Shown: positions 52,081-62,420, counted from the stretch's first letter. The stretch is 64,000 nucleotides of DNA from Escherichia marmotae (GCF_002900365.1 NZ_CP025979.1:1674001-1738000); one strand, 5' to 3'. A program made the numbers and translations. The notes: generated by a model from the sequence alone, not told the origin.

Positions 52081-52950
52081 TTATTTCAGAACAGTTTTCA
52101 GTGCTTCACCGATGTCAGCCAGGCTGCGAACGGTTTTCACGCCTGCGGCTTCCAGGGCAGCAAATTTCTCATCCGCAGTCCCTTTACCACCGGAAATGAT
52201 TGCACCTGCGTGACCCATACGTTTGCCTTTCGGCGCAGTCACACCGGCAATGTAACCCACAACTGGCTTGGTGACGTGCTCTTTGATGTACGCAGCCGCT
52301 TCTTCTTCGGCGCTACCGCCGATCTCACCGATCATCACGATCGCTTCGGTCTGCGGATCTTTTTCGAACATTTCGAGAATGTCGATAAAGTTAGAGCCAG
52401 GGATCGGATCGCCGCCGATACCGACACAGGTAGACTGACCGAAACCGTAATCCGTGGTCTGTTTAACTGCTTCATAAGTCAGCGTACCGGAACGGGAAAC
52501 GATACCCACTTTACCAGGGCGATGGATGTGGCCCGGCTGGATACCGATTTTACACTCACCCGGAGTGATTACGCCCGGGCAGTTCGGGCCAATCATGCGC
52601 ACGCCCGCTTCGTCCAGTTTCACTTTCACGGTCAGCATATCCAGCGTCGGGATGCCCTCAGTGATGGTGATGATAAGCTTAATGCCTGCGTCGATGGCTT
52701 CCAGAATGGAGTCTTTGCAGAACGGTGCTGGTACGTAGATAACAGAAGCAGTGGCACCAGTGGCAGCTACTGCTTCACGCACGGTGTTGAACACCGGCAG
52801 GCCAAGGTGGGTGGTGCCGCCTTTACCTGGAGTTACGCCGCCCACCATTTTAGTGCCGTATGCAATGGCCTGTTCAGAGTGGAAAGTCCCCTGGCTACCG
52901 GTAAAGCCCTGGCAGATAACCTTGGTGTTTTTATCAATTAAAATGGACAT
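52081..52950 (-). CDS. sucD: Succinyl-CoA synthetase alpha subunit
   Basis: A 289-residue subunit that binds CoA and carries the phosphohistidine in GHAGAIISGG (His246 in E. coli). The Rossmann CoA-binding domain begins VICQGFTGSQGTFH. With SucC it interconverts succinyl-CoA and succinate with ATP formation. Its ATG overlaps the sucC stop as TAATG. It is the last gene of the operon. Confidence 0.98.
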   Translation of the reverse strand: MSILIDKNTKVICQGFTGSQGTFHSEQAIAYGTKMVGGVTPGKGGTTHLGLPVFNTVREAVAATGATASVIYVPAPFCKDSILEAIDAGIKLIITITEGIPTLDMLTVKVKLDEAGVRMIGPNCPGVITPGECKIGIQPGHIHRPGKVGIVSRSGTLTYEAVKQTTDYGFGQSTCVGIGGDPIPGSNFIDILEMFEKDPQTEAIVMIGEIGGSAEEEAAAYIKEHVTKPVVGYIAGVTAPKGKRMGHAGAIISGGKGTADEKFAALEAAGVKTVRSLADIGEALKTVLK

Positions 52951-54116
52951 TATTTCCCCTCCACTGCGGCAACAACCTGCTGAGCTGCATCCGTCAGACC
53001 TTTTGCTGCAATAATATTCAGGCCGCTGTCAGCCAGTTTCTTCGCGCCGAGTTCGGCGTTGTTACCTTCCAGACGTACGACAACCGGGACGTTAACACCC
53101 ACTTCTGCTACCGCGCCGATGATACCGTCAGCAATCAGGTCGCAACGAACGATACCGCCAAAGATGTTAACCAGAACGGCTTTTACTTTTTCGTCAGAGA
53201 GGATGATTTTGAATGCTTCGGTCACGCGTTCTTTGGTTGCACCACCGCCAACATCGAGGAAGTTAGCCGGTTCACCGCCGTGCAGTTTAACGATGTCCAT
53301 CGTGCCCATCGCCAGGCCTGCGCCGTTAACCATACAACCGATGTTGCCGTCCAGCGCTACGTAGTTCAGTTCCCACTGTGCAGCCTGCGCTTCACGCGGA
53401 TCTTCCTGCGACTGGTCGCGCATTTCGCGCAGATCAGGCTGGCGGAACAGTGCGTTACCATCAGCGCCCAGTTTGCCGTCGAGGCAGATAAGATCGCCCT
53501 GTTTGGTGATAACCAACGGGTTGATTTCGATCAGCGCCAGATCCCGTTCCAGGAAAATAGTCGCCAGGCCCATGAAAATTTTGGTGAACTGTTGAACCAG
53601 TTTACCTTCCAGACCCAGTTTGAACGCCAGCTCGCGTCCCTGATACGGCATCGGGCCGGTCAGCGGATCAAGCGCAACTTTATGGATCAGGTGCGGGGTT
53701 TCTTCCGCCACTTTTTCGATTTCCACGCCACCTTCAGTGGAGGCCATAAAGACCACGCGGCGGGAGCTACGGTCAACAACGGCACCAAGATACAGCTCTT
53801 TCGCGATATCGGTCGCCGCTTCAACCAGAATCTGGTTAACCGGTTGTCCATTGGCGTCTGTTTGATACGTTACCAGACGCTTGCCCAGCCAGTTTTCTGC
53901 AAAAGCACGGATGTCTTCTTTGCTGTTTACCACTTTCACACCGCCCGCTTTACCGCGGCCACCAGCGTGAACCTGACATTTCACTACCCACGGACCGGCA
54001 CCGATTTTTGAAGCGGCTTCTTCTGCTTCGCGCGGAGTAGTACAGGCATAACCCACCGGTGCTGGTAAGCCATAGCGGGCAAAAAGTTGTTTTGCCTGAT
54101 ATTCATGTAAGTTCAT
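52950..54116 (-). CDS. sucC: Succinyl-CoA synthetase beta subunit
   Basis: A 388-residue ATP-grasp subunit that binds nucleotide and succinate. Start MNLHEYQAKQLFARYG and the motifs VKCQVHAGGRGKAGGVK and NIFGGIVRCD are standard. It is separated from sucB by 1,036 bp filled with REP elements, much more than I expect in K-12, yet keeps its own ribosome site (AAGGATG). Confidence 0.98.
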   Translation of the reverse strand: MNLHEYQAKQLFARYGLPAPVGYACTTPREAEEAASKIGAGPWVVKCQVHAGGRGKAGGVKVVNSKEDIRAFAENWLGKRLVTYQTDANGQPVNQILVEAATDIAKELYLGAVVDRSSRRVVFMASTEGGVEIEKVAEETPHLIHKVALDPLTGPMPYQGRELAFKLGLEGKLVQQFTKIFMGLATIFLERDLALIEINPLVITKQGDLICLDGKLGADGNALFRQPDLREMRDQSQEDPREAQAAQWELNYVALDGNIGCMVNGAGLAMGTMDIVKLHGGEPANFLDVGGGATKERVTEAFKIILSDEKVKAVLVNIFGGIVRCDLIADGIIGAVAEVGVNVPVVVRLEGNNAELGAKKLADSGLNIIAAKGLTDAAQQVVAAVEGK

Positions 54117-54190
54117 GTATTCTGTCCATCCTTTAGTAATCGTTATCTTTTAAACCGTAGACCGAATGTGACGTATCGCTTCCGGGTATT

Positions 54191-55130
54191 GTCGGATGCG
54201 GCGCGAGCGCCTTATCCGACCTACATCGGAGTCACCCGTAGGCCTGATAAAACGCGTTAAGCGTCGCATCAGGCATCGCTTGTCGGATGCGGCGCGAGCG
54301 CCTTATCCGACCTACATCGGAGTCACCCGTAGGCCTGATAAGACGCGTTAAGCGTCACATCAGGCATCGCTTGTCGGATGCGGCGCGAGCGCCTTATCCG
54401 ACCTGCATCAGAGTCACCCGTAGGCCTGATAAGACGCGTTAAGCGTCACATCAGGCATCGCTTGTCGGATGCGGCGCGAGCGCCTTATCCGACCTGCATC
54501 GGAGTCACCCGTAGGCCTGATAAGACGCGTCAGCGTCGCATCAGGCATCGCTTGTCGGATGCGGCGCGAGCGCCTTATCCGACCTACATCGGAGTCACCC
54601 GTAGGCCTGATAACACGCGTTAAGCGTCGCATCAGGCATCGCTTGTCGGATGCGGCGCGAGCGCCTTATCCGACCTACATCGGAGGCACCCGTAGGCCTG
54701 ATAAGACGCGTCAGCGTCGCATCAGGCATCGCTTGTCGGATGCGGCGCGAGCGCCTTATCCGACCTACATCGGAGGCACCCGTAGGCCTGATAAGACGCG
54801 TCAGCGTCGCATCAGGCATCGCTTGTCGGATGCGGCGCGAGCGCCTTATCCGACCTACATCGGAGTCACCCGTAGGCCTGATAAGACGCGTTAAGCGTCG
54901 CATCAGGCATCGCTTGTCGGATGCGGCGCGAGCGCCTTATCCGACCTACATCAGAGTCACCCATAGGCCTGATAAAACGCGTCAGCGTCACATCAGGCAT
55001 CGCTTGTCGGATGCGGCGCGAGCGCCTTATCCGACCTACATCGGAGTCACCCGTAGGCCTGATAAGACGCGTTAAGCGTCGCATCAGGCATCATTCATCG
55101 GATGCGGCGATAACGCCTTATCCAGTCTAC
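54191..55130. repeat. Tandem REP/BIME array, 10 full units plus one degenerate, between sucB and sucC
   Basis: Units begin with GTCGGATGCGGCGCGAGCGC at 54191, 54282, 54373, 54464, 54554, 54645, 54735, 54825, 54916 and 55006, with a degenerate unit near 55097, giving a period of 90-91 bp. Each unit holds two oppositely oriented palindromic REP sequences joined by CTACATCGGAGTCACCCGTA-type linkers. Such BIME-2 arrays bind gyrase and IHF and shape mRNA stability. Units differ by single bases, so the array grew by recent duplication. Translated frames here are artefacts. Confidence 0.95.
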
Positions 55131-55152
55131 AGTGCAGGTGAGGCTTAAACTA

Positions 55153-56370
55153 CTACACGTCCAGCAGCAGACGCGTCGGATCTTCCAGCAACTCTTTGAT
55201 TGTCACCAGGAAACCCACGGATTCGCGACCATCGATCAGGCGGTGATCGTAGGACAGCGCCAGGTACATCATCGGCAGGATCTCAACCTGACCATTCACC
55301 GCCATCGGACGATCTTTAATAGCGTGCATGCCCAGAATTGCGCTCTGCGGCGGGTTGATGATAGGCGTAGACATCAGGGAACCGAACACACCACCGTTGG
55401 TGATGGTAAAGTTACCACCGGTCAGATCTTCAACCGTCAGCTTGCCGTCACGGCCTTTCACAGCCAGCTCTTTGATTTTCTTCTCAATGTCAGCCATGCC
55501 GAGGGTATCGACATCACGCAGAACCGGCGTTACCAGACCGCGCGGCGTAGAAACTGCCATGCTAACGTCGAAATAGTTGTGGTAAACCACATCATCGCCA
55601 TCAATAGATGCGTTCACTTCCGGGTAACGTTTCAGCGCTTCAACAACCGCTTTCACATAGAAGGACATAAAGCCCAGACGGATGCCGTGGCGTTTTTCAA
55701 ACGCTTCACCGTACTGCTTACGCAGATCCATAATCGGCTTCATGTTGACTTCGTTGAACGTGGTCAGCATAGCGGTGGAGTTTTTCGCTTCCAACAGACG
55801 CTCTGCCACGCGCTTACGCAGACGAGTCATCGGTACACGTTTTTCGCTACGAGCAGCCAGTGCTGGTTGAGCCGCCGGAGCAGTTGCTGCCGGAGTTGCA
55901 TCTTTCGCCGGGGCTTTCGCCAGATGTTTTTCCACATCTTCACGGGTCAGACGACCGCCAACACCGGTGCCTTTAATAGCGCTGGCATCGAGGTTGTGTT
56001 CAGCCAGCAGGCGACGGATCGCCGGGCTTAACGCGTCGTTGTTTTGCTCTTCCAGAGACGCCTGCTGACGTTGCGCAGGCGTGGACGCTTTCTCTTCAGA
56101 TTTAGCGCTGGTTTCTTTACCCACGCTATTGCCTTCACGTAGGCGGCCGAGGATCTGACGAGACGTTACGGTTGTACCTTCATCTTCCAGAACCGCATCC
56201 AGAATGCCGTCTGCTGATGCCGGTACTTCCAGTACCACTTTGTCAGTTTCGATTTCCACCAGCACTTCATCACGTACGACTGCGTCGCCGGGTTTTTTAT
56301 GCCAGGTTGCGACGGTGGCATCAGCTACGGATTCAGGCAGGTCAGGGACCAGAATATCTACGCTACTCAT
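55153..56370 (-). CDS. sucB: Dihydrolipoyl succinyltransferase (E2o)
   Basis: A 405-residue core of the 2-oxoglutarate dehydrogenase complex. The lipoyl domain (residues 1-80) has the modified lysine in EIETDKVVLEV, then an Ala/Pro linker, the E1/E3-binding domain (SPAIRRLLAEHNLDASAIKG) and the catalytic domain ending with DHRLIDGRE. It starts 14 bp after sucA. Confidence 0.98.
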   Translation of the reverse strand: MSSVDILVPDLPESVADATVATWHKKPGDAVVRDEVLVEIETDKVVLEVPASADGILDAVLEDEGTTVTSRQILGRLREGNSVGKETSAKSEEKASTPAQRQQASLEEQNNDALSPAIRRLLAEHNLDASAIKGTGVGGRLTREDVEKHLAKAPAKDATPAATAPAAQPALAARSEKRVPMTRLRKRVAERLLEAKNSTAMLTTFNEVNMKPIMDLRKQYGEAFEKRHGIRLGFMSFYVKAVVEALKRYPEVNASIDGDDVVYHNYFDVSMAVSTPRGLVTPVLRDVDTLGMADIEKKIKELAVKGRDGKLTVEDLTGGNFTITNGGVFGSLMSTPIINPPQSAILGMHAIKDRPMAVNGQVEILPMMYLALSYDHRLIDGRESVGFLVTIKELLEDPTRLLLDV

Positions 56371-56384
56371 TTTGTATCCTTTAT

Positions 56385-59186
56385 TTATTCGACGTTCAGC
56401 GCGTCATTAACCAGATCTTGTTGCTGTTTCTGGTGAACGGACATATATCCTACCGCCGGAGAGGCGGAGGCCGGGCGGCCTGCATAACGCAGAGAAGCCC
56501 CAAACGGAATCACTTCACGGAAATGATGCTGGCTGCAGTACCATGCGCCCTGGTTGAGCGGCTCTTCCTGGCACCAGACAAAATCCTTGACGTGAGCAAA
56601 CTGCTGCAACACTTCCTGCATCGCTTTATGCGGGAACGGGTAGAGTTGCTCGATACGCACGATGGCGACATCTTGTTGATTGTTCTTACGGCGTTGTTCA
56701 AGCAGGTCGTAATAAACCTTACCAGAACACATCACTACGCGCTTCACGCCCTTCGGATCAAGCTCGTCGATTTCACCGATGGCTGGCAGGAAGGTGCCAT
56801 TCGCCAGTTCTTCGAGGCTGGAAACCGCCAGCGGATGACGCAGCAGCGATTTCGGTGACATGACCACCAGCGGACGACGCATCCCACGCAGCGCCTGGCG
56901 ACGCAGCATGTGGTAAACCTGTGCCGGAGTAGACGGTACGCAAACCTGCATGTTTTGCTCGGCGCAAAGTTGCAGATAACGTTCCAGACGCGCGGAGGAG
57001 TGCTCCGGCCCTTGCCCTTCGTAACCGTGCGGCAGCAGCATCACCAGACCACACATACGGCCCCATTTCTGTTCGCCGGAGGAGATGAACTGGTCAATAA
57101 CGACCTGGGCACCGTTGGCAAAGTCACCGAACTGTGCTTCCCAGATGGTCAACGTCCGCGGTTCTGCGGTGGCATAACCGTATTCAAATGCCAGCACTGC
57201 TTCTTCAGACAGTACGGAGTCCCAGACGCGGAACGCGCCCTGACCGTTATGAATATGTTGCAGCGGCGTATAAGTGGAGCCGTTGGACTGGTTGTGAATC
57301 ACTGCGTGACGGTGGAAGAAGGTTCCGCGACCGGAGTCTTCACCAGACAGACGAACCGGAATACCTTCATCAACCAGCGTGGCGTAAGCAAGGTTTTCCG
57401 CGCCGCCCCAGTCAAACAGTTTTTCACCGGCCGCCATCGCCTGGCGATCACCATAAATCTTGGCAACGCGAGACTGCATCTCAATGGCTTCTGGCACCGT
57501 GCTGATACGTTTTGCCAGTTCCTGCAAACGCTTCATCTCAACCTTGTTCGGGTATTCTTCATCCCATTCGTGGTTGAGATACGGCGACCAGGTGAAAGAG
57601 TGCATGTTCATCGGACGCCACTCAGCCACTACGCAATCGCCCGCATCCAGCGCATCGCGGTACAGGTTAACCATCTCGGTGGCATCTTCCAGCGTCGCCA
57701 CTTTTTCCTGCTCCAGCTTGTCCGCGTAGATTTTGCGCGGCGTCGGATGTTTTTTGATTTTCTGATACATCAGCGGCTGGGTTGCACTCGGCTCGTCGGC
57801 TTCGTTGTGGCCGTGACGGCGGTAGCATACCAGGTCGATGAAAACATCACGTTTGAAGGTGTTACGGAAATCGAGCGCCAGACGGGTAACAAAGGCAACC
57901 GCTTCCGGATCATCCGCATTAACGTGGAAAATCGGTGCCTGTACCATCTTACCAATATCAGTACAGTACGGCGTAGAACGGGCATCCAGCGGGTTAGAGG
58001 TAGTGAAGCCCACCTGGTTGTTGATAACGATACGCACCGTACCGCCAACTTCATAACCACGCGCTTTTGACATGTTCAGGGTTTCCTGAACTACGCCCTG
58101 TCCGGTCACTGCGGCATCACCGTGGATGGTGATTGGCAGCACTTTGTTGCTGCTCGGCTCATCAAGTCTGTCCAGACGGGCACGAACAGAACCGATAACC
58201 ACCGGGCTTACAATCTCAAGGTGAGACGGGTTAAACGCCAGCGCCAGGTGTACCAGGCCGCCATCGGTCTGGAAGTCAGACGAGAAGCCCATGTGGTATT
58301 TCACGTCGCCCGTGCCGAGGTGTTCTTTATGTTTACCGGCAAACTCATCGAACAAGTCTTGCGGTTTTTTACCCAGCACGTTCACCAGCACGTTCAGACG
58401 ACCACGGTGCGCCATACCGAGAACCACTTCACGGGTGCCGCTGTTGCCTGCATGGCGGATCATCTCTTTAAGCATCGGGATTAACGCGTCACCGCCTTCC
58501 AGCGAGAAGCGTTTTGCACCCGGGAATTTTGCGCCGAGGTAACGTTCAAGACCTTCAGCGGCGGTCAGTTCACTTAAGAAGCGTTTTTTCTCTTCGCTGT
58601 TGAACGTCGCGCGACCAGACTCGATACGCTGTTGGATCCAGCGTTTTTCTTCGGTACTGGTAATGTGCATGTACTCGGCACCAATCGGGCCGCAGTAGGT
58701 TTGCTTGAGAGCTTCCAGCAGCTCGCCGAGTTTCATGGTTTCTTTGCCGCTGGCAAATGAACCGACGTTGAAGGTCTCCTGGAAGTCTGCTTCGGTCAGA
58801 TCGTGGAAAGACGGATCCAGATCGGCCACTTTATCCTGCTGCCACAGTCCCAGCGGATCGAGATTCGCATGTTGGTGACCACGGAAGCGGTATGCGTTAA
58901 TGAGCTGCAGGACTTTAACCTGCTTCACATTGGTGTCAGGGTCGGAGATCGTTGAAGAGTAACGTGAAGCATCTTTCGCCAGGCGGCGGAAATATTCACG
59001 CGTTTGAGAGTGGAATTGATCCGGTTTGACTCCCGTACCAGGTAACTGCTGGAACGTCGAACGCCAGTTAGCGTCAACCGAGTCAGGATCGGTTAAGAAG
59101 TCTTCATAGAGCTGTTCTATCCAGCTCTGGTTTGCGCCAGAGAGGTAAGAAGAGTCCAACCAGGCTTTCAAAGCGCTGTTCTGCAT
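56385..59186 (-). CDS. sucA: 2-oxoglutarate dehydrogenase E1 component
   Basis: A 933-residue thiamine-diphosphate enzyme that decarboxylates 2-oxoglutarate and passes the succinyl group to SucB. The N-terminus MQNSALKAWLDSSYLSGANQ binds the complex; the ThDP region includes GMAHRGRLNVLVN and GDAAVTGQGVVQETLN. Length equals that in E. coli K-12. A long open frame on the opposite strand is a shadow. Confidence 0.98.
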   Translation of the reverse strand: MQNSALKAWLDSSYLSGANQSWIEQLYEDFLTDPDSVDANWRSTFQQLPGTGVKPDQFHSQTREYFRRLAKDASRYSSTISDPDTNVKQVKVLQLINAYRFRGHQHANLDPLGLWQQDKVADLDPSFHDLTEADFQETFNVGSFASGKETMKLGELLEALKQTYCGPIGAEYMHITSTEEKRWIQQRIESGRATFNSEEKKRFLSELTAAEGLERYLGAKFPGAKRFSLEGGDALIPMLKEMIRHAGNSGTREVVLGMAHRGRLNVLVNVLGKKPQDLFDEFAGKHKEHLGTGDVKYHMGFSSDFQTDGGLVHLALAFNPSHLEIVSPVVIGSVRARLDRLDEPSSNKVLPITIHGDAAVTGQGVVQETLNMSKARGYEVGGTVRIVINNQVGFTTSNPLDARSTPYCTDIGKMVQAPIFHVNADDPEAVAFVTRLALDFRNTFKRDVFIDLVCYRRHGHNEADEPSATQPLMYQKIKKHPTPRKIYADKLEQEKVATLEDATEMVNLYRDALDAGDCVVAEWRPMNMHSFTWSPYLNHEWDEEYPNKVEMKRLQELAKRISTVPEAIEMQSRVAKIYGDRQAMAAGEKLFDWGGAENLAYATLVDEGIPVRLSGEDSGRGTFFHRHAVIHNQSNGSTYTPLQHIHNGQGAFRVWDSVLSEEAVLAFEYGYATAEPRTLTIWEAQFGDFANGAQVVIDQFISSGEQKWGRMCGLVMLLPHGYEGQGPEHSSARLERYLQLCAEQNMQVCVPSTPAQVYHMLRRQALRGMRRPLVVMSPKSLLRHPLAVSSLEELANGTFLPAIGEIDELDPKGVKRVVMCSGKVYYDLLEQRRKNNQQDVAIVRIEQLYPFPHKAMQEVLQQFAHVKDFVWCQEEPLNQGAWYCSQHHFREVIPFGASLRYAGRPASASPAVGYMSVHQKQQQDLVNDALNVE

Positions 59187-59574
59187 CGTGATCCCTTAAG
59201 CATCTTTTTTATGCTTACTTAATACTCTAAATAGTTCACGTTTCAGGAAGTTGGTCAGCTTGTGAATCCCCGGGAGCTTACACTCAGTAAGTGACCGGGG
59301 TAAGCAAGCGCAACCAACGCACATGCAACGTGAAATATGACGAGTATTTTCGCCGTGGATACTACCACGCACAATGATGTGCGTGCCGGGGTTCACTTGT
59401 TGCGGACTTGTCGTATTTTCTGCGTCCGCTAAGGAACCTTTAAAAACTGTCTTAGTGTCAGGGGCAGTTTTTAAAGATTTCCTGCATTTCTTTTGTAGGC
59501 CGGATAAGGCGTTCACGCCGCATCCGGCTCTGGTTGCCTGATGCGACGCTTGCGCATCTTATCAGGCCTGAGGT
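59187..59574 (-). other. sdhB-sucA intergenic region with REP pair and hairpin
   Basis: No gene is supported. Near sdhB, two REP sequences lie in opposite orientation (about 59495-59528 and 59536-59569). Nearer sucA a long dyad (CCCCGG at 59268-59273, CCGGGG at 59295-59300, with CTTAC/GTAAG inside) can fold as a hairpin. In E. coli a weak internal promoter for sucA lies in this gap and the REP pair helps set the sdh/suc mRNA ratio. Confidence 0.75.
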
Positions 59575-60291
59575 TTACGCATTGCGTTGCAACAACATCG
59601 ACTTGATATGGCCGATGGCGCGCGTCGGGTTCAGCCCTTTTGGACAGACACTGACGCAGTTCATGATGCTGTGACAGCGGAATACACTGAATGCATCGCT
59701 CAAACCGTCGAGGCGGCTGTCAGTCTCGGTATCACGGCTATCGATAAGGAAACGATACGCCGCTAACAAGCCTGCCGGACCGATAAACTTATCGGGGTTC
59801 CACCAGAAAGACGGACAAGAGGTTGAACAACATGCGCAGAGAATACATTCATACAGCCCGTCGAGTTTTTCACGTTGCTCTGGCATTTGTAAATGCTCAC
59901 GAGCTGGTAGATTTTGTCCATTATTCAACAAGTAAGGCTTAATTTTCTCATATTGGGCATAGAATTGTCCCATGTCTACCACCAAATCGCGGATCACCGG
60001 TAAACCAGGCAGCGGGCGAATCACAATCTTCTTGCCCGGCTGGTTGAGTGCCGAAATTGGGGTTATACAAGCCAGACCATTTTTGCCGTTCATGTTCAGA
60101 CCGTCAGAACCGCACACCCCTTCACGGCAGGAGCGGCGGAACGACAGGCTGGGATCTTTCTCTTTGAGCTGAATAAGCGCATCCAGCAGCATCATGTCAC
60201 GACCTTCTTCCGCTTCCAGGGTGTAATCCTGCATACGCGGAGCATCATCAACATCCGGGTTATAGCGATAAATTGAAAACTCGAGTCTCAT
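59575..60291 (-). CDS. sdhB: Succinate dehydrogenase iron-sulfur subunit
   Basis: A 238-residue subunit carrying three clusters: [2Fe-2S] by SCREGVCGSDGLNMNG and GLAC, then [4Fe-4S] and [3Fe-4S] by CILCACCSTSCP and CHSIMNCVSVCPKG. It relays electrons from SdhA flavin to ubiquinone at the membrane. It begins 15 bp after sdhA. Confidence 0.98.
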   Translation of the reverse strand: MRLEFSIYRYNPDVDDAPRMQDYTLEAEEGRDMMLLDALIQLKEKDPSLSFRRSCREGVCGSDGLNMNGKNGLACITPISALNQPGKKIVIRPLPGLPVIRDLVVDMGQFYAQYEKIKPYLLNNGQNLPAREHLQMPEQREKLDGLYECILCACCSTSCPSFWWNPDKFIGPAGLLAAYRFLIDSRDTETDSRLDGLSDAFSVFRCHSIMNCVSVCPKGLNPTRAIGHIKSMLLQRNA

Positions 60292-60306
60292 TTTCCTGCC
60301 TCCGCA

Positions 60307-62073
60307 TTAGTAAGTACGAATCTTCGGCGGGAATGCCGGGCGCAGTTTCGGTTCCATGTTGACGCTACGTCGCGTCATGGATTCCGACTCTGGCAGATAC
60401 AGGGAGTGGCACAGCCAGTTTTCATCATCACGATCCGGGAAGTCGAAGCGGCTATGCGCGCCACGGCTTTCGGTACGGAAATTAGCAGAAACAGCCGTTG
60501 CATAAGCCGTTTCCATCAGGTTATCCAGTTCCAGGCACTCAACGCGCTGAGTGTTGAACTCACTGGAGGTGTCATCCAGACGAGCATTTTTCAGCCGCTC
60601 GCGGATCACTTTCAACTGCTCAAGGCCTTTCGCCATCGCATCACCTTCCCGGAATACCGAGAAGTTATGCTGCATACATTCTTGCAGTGCTTTGCGAATC
60701 GCCACCGGATCTTCACCGTTACGGTTGTTGTTCCAGCGATTCATGCGTTCCAGAGAGGCTTCAACATCAGACTCGCTGGCATCGCGCAGTGCACCCTGTT
60801 CACTGATAGATTCTTGCAGATGCAGACCCGCCGCTCGTCCAAATACCACCAGATCCAGCAGAGAGTTACCGCCAAGACGGTTAGCGCCGTGTACCGATAC
60901 ACAGGCAATTTCGCCCACCGCAAACAGCCCTGGAATCACCACATCTTCGCCTTTCTCGTTCACGGTCAGCGCCTGACCAGTCACTTTGGTCGGAATACCG
61001 CCCATCATGTAGTGGCAGGTTGGGATAACCGGAATCGGTTCTTTCACCGGATCGACGTGAGCAAAGGTTCGGGAGAGTTCAAGGATACCCGGCAGACGGG
61101 ATTCAAGAACTTCTTTACCCAGGTGGTCGAGTTTCAGTTTTGCGTGTGGCCCCCACGGACCATCACAGCCGCGACCTTCACGGATTTCGATCATGATGGA
61201 ACGCGCCACCACATCACGCCCCGCCAGGTCTTTGGCGTTCGGTGCATAACGCTCCATAAAGCGTTCGCCATGTTTGTTCAGCAGATAACCGCCTTCACCA
61301 CGACAACCTTCAGTCACCAGCACACCCGCACCCGCAATGCCGGTCGGGTGGAACTGCCACATTTCCATATCCTGCACTGGTACGCCAGCACGGATAGCCA
61401 TGCCAACGCCGTCGCCGGTATTAATGTGGGCGTTAGTGGTGGACTGATAAATACGCCCAGCCCCGCCAGTCGCCAGCACCGTTGCGCGGGCTTTGAAGTA
61501 AACCACTTCACCAGTTTCGATGCACAGTGCGGTACAACCGACCACCGCGCCATCCTGGTTTTTCACCAGATCCAGCGCATACCATTCGGAGAAAATGGTG
61601 GTGTGGTTTTTCAGGTTCTGCTGATAAAGGGTGTGCAACAGTGCATGACCGGTACGGTCAGCCGCCGCCGCAGTACGTGCCGCCTGCTCACCGCCGAAGT
61701 TTTTCGACTGGCCGCCAAATGGACGCTGATAAATACGACCATCATCAAGGCGCGAGAACGGCAGGCCCATATGTTCCAGTTCCAGAATCGCTTCCGGCCC
61801 GGTTTTACACATATATTCAATCGCGTCCTGGTCACCGATATAGTCCGACCCTTTGACGGTGTCGTACATATGCCATTCCCAGTTATCTTCATGGGTATTA
61901 CCCAGCGCAACGGTAATGCCGCCTTGCGCAGAAACGGTATGGGAACGGGTCGGGAAGACTTTAGAGAGCAGCGCACAGGTCTGGCCGCTCTGGGAAATTT
62001 GCAGCGCCGCGCGCATACCTGCGCCGCCGGCACCAATCACAACTGCATCAAATTCTCTGACTGGCAATTTCAT
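60307..62073 (-). CDS. sdhA: Succinate dehydrogenase flavoprotein subunit
   Basis: A 588-residue flavoprotein that oxidises succinate to fumarate. FAD binds at VVIGAGGAGMRAAL and is covalently joined to the histidine in TRSHTVSAQGG (His45). Substrate residues lie in CHYMMGGIPT and GANRLGGNSLLD. The start MKLPVREFDAV overlaps the sdhD stop as TGATG; a 4-residue longer frame is not used. Confidence 0.98.
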   Translation of the reverse strand: MKLPVREFDAVVIGAGGAGMRAALQISQSGQTCALLSKVFPTRSHTVSAQGGITVALGNTHEDNWEWHMYDTVKGSDYIGDQDAIEYMCKTGPEAILELEHMGLPFSRLDDGRIYQRPFGGQSKNFGGEQAARTAAAADRTGHALLHTLYQQNLKNHTTIFSEWYALDLVKNQDGAVVGCTALCIETGEVVYFKARATVLATGGAGRIYQSTTNAHINTGDGVGMAIRAGVPVQDMEMWQFHPTGIAGAGVLVTEGCRGEGGYLLNKHGERFMERYAPNAKDLAGRDVVARSIMIEIREGRGCDGPWGPHAKLKLDHLGKEVLESRLPGILELSRTFAHVDPVKEPIPVIPTCHYMMGGIPTKVTGQALTVNEKGEDVVIPGLFAVGEIACVSVHGANRLGGNSLLDLVVFGRAAGLHLQESISEQGALRDASESDVEASLERMNRWNNNRNGEDPVAIRKALQECMQHNFSVFREGDAMAKGLEQLKVIRERLKNARLDDTSSEFNTQRVECLELDNLMETAYATAVSANFRTESRGAHSRFDFPDRDDENWLCHSLYLPESESMTRRSVNMEPKLRPAFPPKIRTY

Positions 62074-62420
62074 CACACACCCCACACCACAACGAATCCA
62101 TAAATCACGTAAACCACCAGCGCAACAACAATCACCAGTTGCAGCATCAGACGCAAGGCCAGCGGTTTAACGTAGTCGGTCAACACCTGCCACATGCCGA
62201 TCCAGGCATGAATCAAGATGGAAAACAGCGCCAGCAGGGTAAACACTTTGGTGAACGCAGAGGCAAAGAAACCGATCCAGACTTCATATGTCAGCTCGCT
62301 ACTGGTAGCGAAAAAACCAACCATATAAATGATGTAGAGCGTCAGGACGATAGCGGTGGCGCGAACGAGGATGAAATCATGTACGCCATTGCGTCCTAAT
62401 GCGGAGGCGTTGCTTACCAT
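62073..62420 (-). CDS. sdhD: Succinate dehydrogenase membrane anchor
   Basis: A 115-residue anchor with three transmembrane helices (about residues 16-36, 49-75 and 90-112). His71 in SILIHAWIGMW is a haem b556 ligand. It overlaps sdhC by 7 bp, so the two are translationally coupled. Confidence 0.97.
   Translation of the reverse strand: MVSNASALGRNGVHDFILVRATAIVLTLYIIYMVGFFATSSELTYEVWIGFFASAFTKVFTLLALFSILIHAWIGMWQVLTDYVKPLALRLMLQLVIVVALVVYVIYGFVVVWGV

Noticed and set aside
54191..55130. Regular repeat array suggestive of CRISPR
   Set aside because: The whole 91-bp unit repeats with no unique spacers and each unit contains REP palindromes; no cas genes nearby.
54378..55148. Several overlapping frames on both strands repeating MRRERLIRP and RHRLSDAARAPYP
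   Set aside because: They are translations of the 91-bp REP/BIME units; no ribosome sites and both strands are equally open.
56910..58070. 386-codon open frame opposite sucA
   Set aside because: Antisense shadow of sucA, without family resemblance or ribosome site.
59196..59516. 106-codon reverse-strand frame between sdhB and sucA
   Set aside because: Covers the REP region and hairpin, with no convincing ribosome site or family; treated as intergenic.
60406..62103. 565-codon open frame opposite sdhA
   Set aside because: It is the antisense shadow of a fully recognised, highly conserved gene; no start signals.
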